Below the pieces are notes generated by a model. That model was not told where the DNA came from, did not search any database, and worked only from the letters and a program-made list of their open reading frames with translations. Positions 58,297 to 64,000 of a stretch of 64,000 nt of DNA are shown here, piece after piece (within the stretch, counting starts at the first letter, position 1; each line of letters starts with the position of its first letter). This stretch comes from Mycolicibacter longobardus (lineage in GTDB: Bacteria > Actinomycetota > Actinomycetes > Mycobacteriales > Mycobacteriaceae). The position numbers and the translations under genes were made by a program. The stretch is from NCBI RefSeq assembly GCF_002102265.1, contig NZ_LQPG01000009.1, forward strand, positions 62,001 through 126,000, written 5' to 3'.

Positions 58297-58457
58297 GAGT
58301 TCGACGCGATCAGCGCCGGCGCTGCCAACCCGCGTTCAGCACCGACCCCCGTCACGACGCGATCGTCACCGCCCCGGTGACCGGAGCCGGTCGACTGCGG
58401 CGCGCCCACGAGTGACGTAAAACCCACTGCGGATTCCCTGTGAGGTTCCGTACAAAG

Positions 58458-58476
58458 TTAGGCAAGGCTTGCCTTA
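58458..58476 (+). promoter_or_regulatory. IdeR iron box upstream of the 308-aa secreted protein
   Basis: TTAGGCAAGGCTTGCCTTA is an almost perfect palindrome and matches about 14 of 19 positions of the IdeR consensus, including TTAGG at the left end. It lies 81 nt before ATG 58558. A weaker, partly matching stretch (TTCGGTTTAGC) follows it, as in double IdeR sites. Confidence 0.78.
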
Positions 58477-58557
58477 TTTCTTCGGTTTAGCTTAACGTCA
58501 AAGCTGCAATACATATAGGGAACCTCATATCAGGTGAGGTCACGATAAGGAGATGCA

Positions 58558-59484
58558 ATGCAGCTCGCTCTTGCCGCCGGTTCGACCGGCCGCGGCACAT
58601 CCGACTTTCTGCCGAACGCGCGGACCAATCGGCTGCTGGCCGCGGGGGTCGTCCTGGCCGGCGCCGGTGTGATCGCCGTCAACCCGGTTGCGCCGCTGGT
58701 TTCCGTCGCCAGCCACCACCAGCCCGCCGTCGAGCTCACCGCCACCACTGAGGAAAACCTCGACTACCTGATGGGCCTGCTGTCGGGCCCGAACCCGCTC
58801 AGCACCGCCATCAACGAACTCACCGGCTACTACAGCCAGGTCGCCAGCAACAGCTTCGACGGGATGATGGCGGGCATCGAGGGCGCCTGGTCCGGTATGG
58901 GCGCCGCTCGGGGCCTGGAGACCATCCTTCCCCAGATCATGGACTACCTGCAGCAGGGTGACTTCACTCATGCCTGGGACCTGATCAACTGGGACCTGTT
59001 GTTCTCCGCGCAGAACATCTTCCAGCCGCTCTTCGACCACACCGTGCGCGGCACCGGCGAATTCGTGCCCGGCGTGTTCGGCCTCGGCGCCGACATGACT
59101 CGGGTCTGGGCGGAAGTGCAGGACATTTTCGGTGACTTCAACTTCTGGAAGAGCACCGCCAAGTACCTGACGGAACCGCTTACCGGCTACATGTTCGCGT
59201 TGTCGGAAAACTTGAACGGCGTCGAGGGCCGCGAGGCTCAGGACCCGATCGACGCCCTGCTCAACGGCTACATCACGTGGAACGAGGAAACCGGCGAGGA
59301 CACCGGCCAGTGGTGGGGCCTGCTCACCCCGCAGGGCACCTTCGCCTACTTCCTCGATGTGCTGCCGAGCAGGATCGCCGATGCGTTGACAGCGAACATT
59401 CCGGACGTCGATGCCGGCGACGCGGTTGCGGCCGCCAGCCTGTTCGACTTCGACCTGGACTGGCTCACCGGCCTGTTCGCCTGA
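58558..59484 (+). CDS. Iron-box-controlled secreted protein of unknown function
   Basis: The protein has 308 aa. AAGGAG stands 5 nt before the ATG, a very strong ribosome site. The N-terminus is positively charged, with a hydrophobic segment at about residues 25-40 ending NPVAPLVS, so it is exported or anchored. The mature part is rich in Trp, Asp, Leu and Phe, helical, without cysteines, and has no Gly-rich PGRS or PPE signature. I do not recognise the family. It is clearly set behind an IdeR box and after irtAB, which points to a role in iron acquisition at the envelope. Confidence 0.75.
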   Translation: MQLALAAGSTGRGTSDFLPNARTNRLLAAGVVLAGAGVIAVNPVAPLVSVASHHQPAVELTATTEENLDYLMGLLSGPNPLSTAINELTGYYSQVASNSFDGMMAGIEGAWSGMGAARGLETILPQIMDYLQQGDFTHAWDLINWDLLFSAQNIFQPLFDHTVRGTGEFVPGVFGLGADMTRVWAEVQDIFGDFNFWKSTAKYLTEPLTGYMFALSENLNGVEGREAQDPIDALLNGYITWNEETGEDTGQWWGLLTPQGTFAYFLDVLPSRIADALTANIPDVDAGDAVAAASLFDFDLDWLTGLFA

Positions 59485-59500
59485 TCGCACCACCCTCTCT

Positions 59501-59540
59501 CGCGCGAGCGTGCGTGTGTCCGATTACGCACGCTCGCGCG
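59501..59540. terminator. Strong 15-bp stem-loop
   Basis: CGCGCGAGCGTGCGT and its exact complement ACGCACGCTCGCGCG are separated by a 10-nt loop. It begins 16 nt after the stop of the 308-aa gene. It shares the core CGAGCGTGC and the loop end CGATTAC-GC with the 58-bp palindrome family, so it may be a degenerate relative. No U-tract follows. Confidence 0.6.
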
Positions 59541-59613
59541 GAGGACGAGCCGGGTTCGGGCCGCAATGGCCCGGGCCCGGCTCAAAACATTGCCATTGAC
59601 TAATGGCACCATT

Positions 59614-59629
59614 GACTGTTGACTCAGTC
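59614..59629 (+). promoter_or_regulatory. Inverted repeat and TTGACT direct repeats before the SDR operon
   Basis: GACTGTTGACTCAGTC is an inverted repeat (GACTG/CAGTC) ending 2 nt before the ATG. TTGACT occurs three times in the 37 nt up to it. It is a probable binding site for a regulator, possibly the MerR protein encoded at the end of this operon. Confidence 0.45.
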
Positions 59630-59631
59630 AC

Positions 59632-60480
59632 ATGATGCTTGGCCGCTCGCCGAAACGCAGCCACGGGGCTTCCGCCGTCGTCACCGGAGCCGGCAGCGGC
59701 ATCGGAGCGGCATTCGCCGTCGAACTGGCCCGCCGCGGCAGCGCCGTGGTCTGCAGTGATATCGACGATGACGCCGCCCAGCGCACCGTCGAGGCCATCA
59801 CCGGCGCGGGCGGACGCGCCACCGCCATGCACTGCGACGTCTCCGCCGTCGACGAGGTCATCGCGCTGGCTGAGGCCGCGCAGGACTGGTTCGGCCACCC
59901 GCCCACGCTGGTGATCAACAACGCGGGCGTCGGCGCCGGTGGAGAGCCGATCGGCACCATGGCGCTGGACGACTGGAACTGGACGCTGGGCATCAACCTG
60001 TGGGGCCCGATCCACGGCTGCCACGTCTTCACCCCGATCCTGCGCGACGCCTCCGCCGGCCAGCCCCGCGGCATCATCAACGTTGCCTCGGCCGCGTCGT
60101 TCGGCGCCGCCCCGGAGATGGCGGCCTACAACGTCAGCAAGGCCGGCGTGTTGTCCCTGTCGGAGACCCTGGCCGCCGAGCTGTCGGGCACCGGGATCGG
60201 CGTGACCGTGCTGTGCCCGACGTTCGTCAAGACCAACATCGTCGAATCCGGCCGCATCACCGCGCAGTCCACTGACATGGCAAACCGTCTGATGCGCTGG
60301 ACCGGGCTCTCGGCGGCCCGGGTGGCCCGGGACTGCCTCGACACCCATGACCGCGGCGGTCTGTACTGCATGCCGCAGTTGGACGCCAAAATCGGTTGGA
60401 ACATCAAGCGATTGGCGCCTGAGACATTCACCAGGACCATCGGGCTGGCGTTTCGGGCCGGCTCAATCCTGCCGAGTTGA
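59632..60480 (+). CDS. Short-chain dehydrogenase/reductase
   Basis: The protein has 282 aa. The cofactor motif TGAGSGIG (about residues 18-25), VCSDIDDD after beta-2 (NAD-preferring), NNAG, the Ser of VASAASFG and YNVSK are all present. ATG 59632 or 59635 may be used. It opens an operon with a diiron protein, a flavin monooxygenase and a MerR regulator. Such a set suggests breakdown or modification of a lipid or sterol-like compound; this is inferred. Confidence 0.85.
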   Translation: MMLGRSPKRSHGASAVVTGAGSGIGAAFAVELARRGSAVVCSDIDDDAAQRTVEAITGAGGRATAMHCDVSAVDEVIALAEAAQDWFGHPPTLVINNAGVGAGGEPIGTMALDDWNWTLGINLWGPIHGCHVFTPILRDASAGQPRGIINVASAASFGAAPEMAAYNVSKAGVLSLSETLAAELSGTGIGVTVLCPTFVKTNIVESGRITAQSTDMANRLMRWTGLSAARVARDCLDTHDRGGLYCMPQLDAKIGWNIKRLAPETFTRTIGLAFRAGSILPS

Positions 60481-60494
60481 TCGAGGAGATTGTC

Positions 60495-61415
60495 ATGGCT
60501 GTCGACCTGGATGTGATGCTCACCAAGATCAAGGACCGACAGTGGGCGCTGGCCGACATCGACTGGGACGCGCCGGGTGCCGAGCTGATTCGCCCCGAGA
60601 TGGTGCCCAAGCTCAAGAAGTTCATGGCCGACCTGTGCTGGATCGAGAACATCGGGGCCCGCGGATTCGCGGCTATGGCACGCAAGGCGCCCACCCCGGC
60701 GCTGGCCGAGATCTACCGCTACTTTCACGCCGAGGAGCAACGCCACGCCAATGCCGAGCTGGCACTGATGAAGCGCTGGGGCATGCTCGACGACGGTGAA
60801 ATGCCCGAGCCCAACGTCAACATCCGGCTGGCGATGCAGTGGCTCGACGACTACTCCGATGACCTGCCGTTGTCCGTGCTCGGCACGGTCATTCCGATGC
60901 TGGAAGTGGCGCTCGACGGCGCACTGCTGAAGTTCCTGCTCGACGAGGTCGACGATCCCGTCTGCCACCAGGTGTTCGAGAAGATCAACAACGACGAATC
61001 CCGGCACATCGCCGTCGATTTCGAGGTGCTGGAGATGATCGGGCACGCCGGCCTGCGCAAGCTGGCCATCGAGTTCGTCGGCACCGTCGCCTCGCCATCT
61101 CTCATCGTCGGCGCGCTGATCTCCGTCCCGTTGCTCAACCGGGTGCGCAACGAAGTGATCGGCATGGGATTGGATCCGCACCGGCTCTACTCGGCACTGA
61201 TGCGTTTCCGGCAGTTCGGCGAACGCGGCACGCACACCTGGCGGGTGCCGACGTATCAGATCGTCAAGCATTACGCGGCCTTGGTGGCCAACCCGGACAG
61301 CCCCTATCACCTGTTGGCCGACCCCGCGGTGTGGCTGTCCGGCTTTTACCCCAAGCGGCTGCTCAAACCCATCCCGAGCTGGTTCAAGGAGCTGACGCAC
61401 GAGCCGGCGGCCTGA
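60495..61415 (+). CDS. Ferritin-like diiron-carboxylate protein
   Basis: The protein has 306 aa. Metal ligands look like the two diiron half-sites: Glu near AEEQRH (ExxH) and the second NDESRHIAVDFE (ExxH). This suggests a non-haem diiron hydroxylase or oxidase rather than an iron store. No signal peptide is seen. The ATG at 60495 has GAGGAG 7 nt before it. It is followed directly by the flavin monooxygenase (1-nt gap), so an oxygenase pathway is likely. The reaction is unknown. Confidence 0.68.
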   Translation: MAVDLDVMLTKIKDRQWALADIDWDAPGAELIRPEMVPKLKKFMADLCWIENIGARGFAAMARKAPTPALAEIYRYFHAEEQRHANAELALMKRWGMLDDGEMPEPNVNIRLAMQWLDDYSDDLPLSVLGTVIPMLEVALDGALLKFLLDEVDDPVCHQVFEKINNDESRHIAVDFEVLEMIGHAGLRKLAIEFVGTVASPSLIVGALISVPLLNRVRNEVIGMGLDPHRLYSALMRFRQFGERGTHTWRVPTYQIVKHYAALVANPDSPYHLLADPAVWLSGFYPKRLLKPIPSWFKELTHEPAA

Positions 61416-61416
61416 G

Positions 61417-62886
61417 ATGGCCCGCGCGCACGTCTACCAGACGCTGATCGTCGGTGCCGGCTTCAGCGGGATAGGTGCGGCGATCAAGCTGGCCGAAGCC
61501 GGCCTCGGCGGCGACGACGAGATCGTGATCCTGGAGCGCAGCGACCGGGTCGGCGGAACCTGGCGCGACACCCGCTATCCCGGTGCGGCCTGCGATATTC
61601 CGTCGCTGCTGTACTCGTTCTCATTCGTGGCCAACCCCGGTTGGTCCCGGGCCTATCCCTCGGCCGGCGAGATCTATCAGCACATCGAGGACATGGTCGA
61701 CCGGTTCGACCTGCGCCGCCACATCCGGTTCGGCACCGAGGTCACCGCCCTGGCGTTCGACGAAAGCGCCGGTGTTTGGACCGTATCGGCGGGCCGCAAG
61801 AAGTTCCGGGCCCGCACCGTGGTGCTCGCGTCGGGCCCGTTGCCCGATTCGAGCTTCCCGGCTATTCGCGGCCTGGACGCCTACACCGGCCACAAGATCC
61901 ATAGCGCCCGTTGGGATCACGACTACGACTTCGCCGGCAAGAAGGTCGCGGTCATCGGCACCGGCGCCAGCGCGGTGCAGATCATCCCGGAGTTGGTCGA
62001 GCAGGCCGGCTTCGTCAAGGTCTTCCAGCGCACCCCGGGCTGGGTGATCCCGCGACTGGATGTGGCCATGCCGGCGAGCGTTCAAGAGCTGTTCGCCAAA
62101 GTCCCCGCGGCCCAGCAGCTTGCGCGCCAGGCGTTGTTCTGGGGACATGAGGCCAGCGCCACCGCGTTGGTGTGGAACACCCCGCTGAGCGGCCTGGTCG
62201 CGCAGCTGGGCAAGGCCCACCTGCGGGCCGCCGTCAAGGATCCATGGCTGCGCCGTCAGCTCACCCCGGACTTCACCCCCGGCTGCAAACGCATGCTGAT
62301 CTCCAGCGACTACTACCCCGCCCTGCAGCGCGACAACTGCAAGCTGATCGACTGGCCGATCGCCACGATGAGCCCGGCCGGCATCCGCACCAGCGACGGC
62401 GTGGAGCACCAACTGGACGCCATCGTCTTCGCGACCGGCTACGACGTGCACCTGACCGGTCCGCCGTTCTCCGTCTCCGGCTTGGGTGGCAGGTCGTTGG
62501 CCGACGAATGGACCCGAGGTGCCCAGGCCTTCAAGAGCATCCAGGCACACGGCTATCCCAACCTGTTCTTCATGACCGGCCCCAACTCCGGCCCGGGCCA
62601 CAACTCACTGCTGGTCTACGTCGAAGGCCAACTCGACTACGTGGTGCGCGCCATCCGCACCGTCCGTCAGGCGAAGCTGCGGTATCTGGACGTCCGCGAG
62701 ACGGTGCAGCGCCGCCACAACGAGCAGATCCAGCGACGACTCCGCAAGACGACGTGGATGTCGGGCTGCAGTAGCTGGTATCTGACCGAAGACGGCTTCA
62801 ACGCCTCGATGTACCCGGGGTTCGCGACGCAGTATCTTCGGCAGATGCGAAGCTTCCGGCTCTCCGACTACCACGCGGTGGCATGA
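61417..62886 (+). CDS. FAD-dependent Baeyer-Villiger-like monooxygenase
   Basis: The protein has 489 aa. The N-terminal FAD motif is GAGFSGIGAA (about residues 12-21) and the NADPH motif is VIGTGASAVQII. A Baeyer-Villiger-like signature is read as YTGHKIHSARW, with Tyr in place of the usual first Phe. It shares SDR partnership with the one at 10758-12215 but is a separate lineage. EthA-type substrates (ketones, thioamides) are possible; the real one is unknown. The stop overlaps the MerR start by 4 nt. Confidence 0.83.
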   Translation: MARAHVYQTLIVGAGFSGIGAAIKLAEAGLGGDDEIVILERSDRVGGTWRDTRYPGAACDIPSLLYSFSFVANPGWSRAYPSAGEIYQHIEDMVDRFDLRRHIRFGTEVTALAFDESAGVWTVSAGRKKFRARTVVLASGPLPDSSFPAIRGLDAYTGHKIHSARWDHDYDFAGKKVAVIGTGASAVQIIPELVEQAGFVKVFQRTPGWVIPRLDVAMPASVQELFAKVPAAQQLARQALFWGHEASATALVWNTPLSGLVAQLGKAHLRAAVKDPWLRRQLTPDFTPGCKRMLISSDYYPALQRDNCKLIDWPIATMSPAGIRTSDGVEHQLDAIVFATGYDVHLTGPPFSVSGLGGRSLADEWTRGAQAFKSIQAHGYPNLFFMTGPNSGPGHNSLLVYVEGQLDYVVRAIRTVRQAKLRYLDVRETVQRRHNEQIQRRLRKTTWMSGCSSWYLTEDGFNASMYPGFATQYLRQMRSFRLSDYHAVA

Positions 62887-63782
62887 GCACACCGGATCGC
62901 CACCCGAAAGCGGACTCCATCGCCGGGGTGCTGGCGAACCTGCGCCGGGTGCCACGGCGGGTGCGGCGCGAGTCCCGCGAGGTGATCGAGGCAGCGGTGA
63001 CCCAACTGTTCGAGGTGGTGGTGCGCCACCCCGGCGGTCACACGGCGTCGCGGGAATACCGGATCGACGACCTGGCCCGCTTGGCCGGCACCACCACCCG
63101 CAATGTCCGGGTGTACCGGGACCGGGATCTGCTGCCGCCGCCGCGACGAGTGGGGCGGATCGCGCTGTTCAACGACACGCACCTGACCCGGCTGCGGCTG
63201 ATCACCTCGATGCTGGACCGGGGCTACACCATCGCGCACGTCAAGGAGATGATCGGCGCCTGGGAGCAGGGCAAGGATCTCGGGGACATCCTGGGCCTGG
63301 AGAGCGCGATCGCCGGCAGTTGGACCACCGAGCGCCCTCAGACCATGCCCAGTTCCGCGGCCGAGCGGCTGATCGGCGATCCGCAGGCGCTGCGGCGGCT
63401 GATGGGCCTGGGAATCGTCCGCATCGACGAGGCCGACAGCTCGCGAGCCACCATCACCCGGCCCAAACTGATCGAGGCGTTCAACGAGATCCGCGGCTAC
63501 GGCATCTCCGTGGACCGGCTCATCGACCTCTACGAGGAGACGCTGCCGCATATCGACGCGATCAGCCAGATGTTGGTGCGCGCCGGGGCCGAGCATGTCC
63601 TGAAAAGGGTCCAGCCCGGTGCGCCGCTGCCCGCCGACGCCGAGATCGCCGAGCTGATCGGGATGCTGGTGCGGTTCCGCACCCAGGCCGTCGCGTCGGT
63701 CACCGCAACCCTGGCGGCCTCGATCGAGTCGACCATCGAGTCGATGGTCAGCGGCCTGCTCGCCGAGTCGCTGCTGCACTGA
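62883..63782 (+). CDS. MerR-family transcriptional regulator
   Basis: The protein has 299 aa. The winged-helix part is YRIDDLARLAGTTTRNVRVYRDRDLLPPP with GRIALFNDTHLTRLRLI (about residues 58-105), typical of MerR. The C-terminal effector domain is about 190 residues long and has no metal-cysteine set, so a small organic ligand is more likely. It overlaps the end of the monooxygenase gene by 4 nt and likely controls this operon. Confidence 0.83.
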   Translation: MSTPDRHPKADSIAGVLANLRRVPRRVRRESREVIEAAVTQLFEVVVRHPGGHTASREYRIDDLARLAGTTTRNVRVYRDRDLLPPPRRVGRIALFNDTHLTRLRLITSMLDRGYTIAHVKEMIGAWEQGKDLGDILGLESAIAGSWTTERPQTMPSSAAERLIGDPQALRRLMGLGIVRIDEADSSRATITRPKLIEAFNEIRGYGISVDRLIDLYEETLPHIDAISQMLVRAGAEHVLKRVQPGAPLPADAEIAELIGMLVRFRTQAVASVTATLAASIESTIESMVSGLLAESLLH

Positions 63783-63814
63783 CCGCGTCCACCGCGAGGT
63801 TCGCGGCGAACCGA

Positions 63815-64000
<186 letters not shown>

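Noticed and set aside
58558-59484. Calling the 308-aa protein a PE, PPE or PGRS family member
   Set aside because: No N-terminal PE or PPE motif and no Gly-rich repeats; only a signal-like leader common in mycobacterial exported proteins.

Overview
The window comes from the chromosome of a high-GC actinobacterium of the Mycobacteriaceae, most likely a nontuberculous mycobacterium; the species cannot be named from the sequence alone. The evidence is gene order and protein similarity recalled from M. tuberculosis: glyS, smtB, zur, an Rv2360c-like gene and uppS, then recO, amiA2, era, a CBS-domain membrane protein, ybeY, phoH, rsmE, dnaJ2 and hrcA, and then the mycobactin genes. This follows the Rv2357c to Rv2383c order, interrupted by strain- or clade-specific genes. 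Starts are often GTG or TTG, and 4-8 nt stop/start overlaps are common.

Regions. (1) 1-10.7 kb: zinc-linked glyS and smtB-zur, isoprenoid synthesis (uppS), a methyltransferase, a collagen-like surface protein, recO, an amidase, a hemophore-like secreted protein and a sulfurtransferase. (2) 10.7-17.7 kb: a lipoprotein/SDR/Baeyer-Villiger monooxygenase operon, then the phoH-ybeY-CBS-era housekeeping operon. (3) 17.8-19.1 kb: two toxin-antitoxin pairs back to back (VapBC-like and Doc-type), inserted between phoH and the hrcA-dnaJ2-rsmE operon (19.7-23.4 kb). (4) 23.4-30.9 kb: ethanolamine ammonia-lyase (eutB, eutC) with a LysR regulator, hisN, a sphingosine-phosphate-lyase-like PLP enzyme and an FGGY sugar kinase. 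(5) 30.9-59.5 kb: an iron-acquisition supercluster. (6) 59.6-63.8 kb: an SDR, diiron protein, flavin monooxygenase and MerR operon, followed by a partial CsoR-family gene.

The iron supercluster joins what M. tuberculosis keeps as two loci: mbtT-C-D-E-F-G-H on the minus strand, mbtL-M-N on the plus strand with mbtK convergent to them, and irtA-irtB plus a secreted 308-aa protein. Four palindromes resembling IdeR iron boxes lie in front of mbtT, mbtL, the mbtK/irtA divergent region and the 308-aa gene, so the block is probably one iron-repressed regulon. MbtM, MbtL, MbtN and MbtK would prepare and attach the lipid chain to lysine, MbtG would N-hydroxylate it, MbtC-F would build the backbone, MbtH would assist adenylation, and IrtAB would import and reduce the ferric siderophore.

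The most unusual features are these. The aryl-cap genes mbtI, mbtA and mbtB are absent from the cluster, with a free-standing thioesterase in the place of mbtB. MbtE is about 2245 aa and has a full second C-A-T module whose adenylation domain lacks the usual substrate-amine aspartate. A 57-bp MIRU-like element is tandemly repeated exactly across the mbtD/mbtE junction, and another copy lies in frame inside an MbtE adenylation domain. A pair of 58-bp interspersed palindromes and several strong stem-loops mark gene borders.
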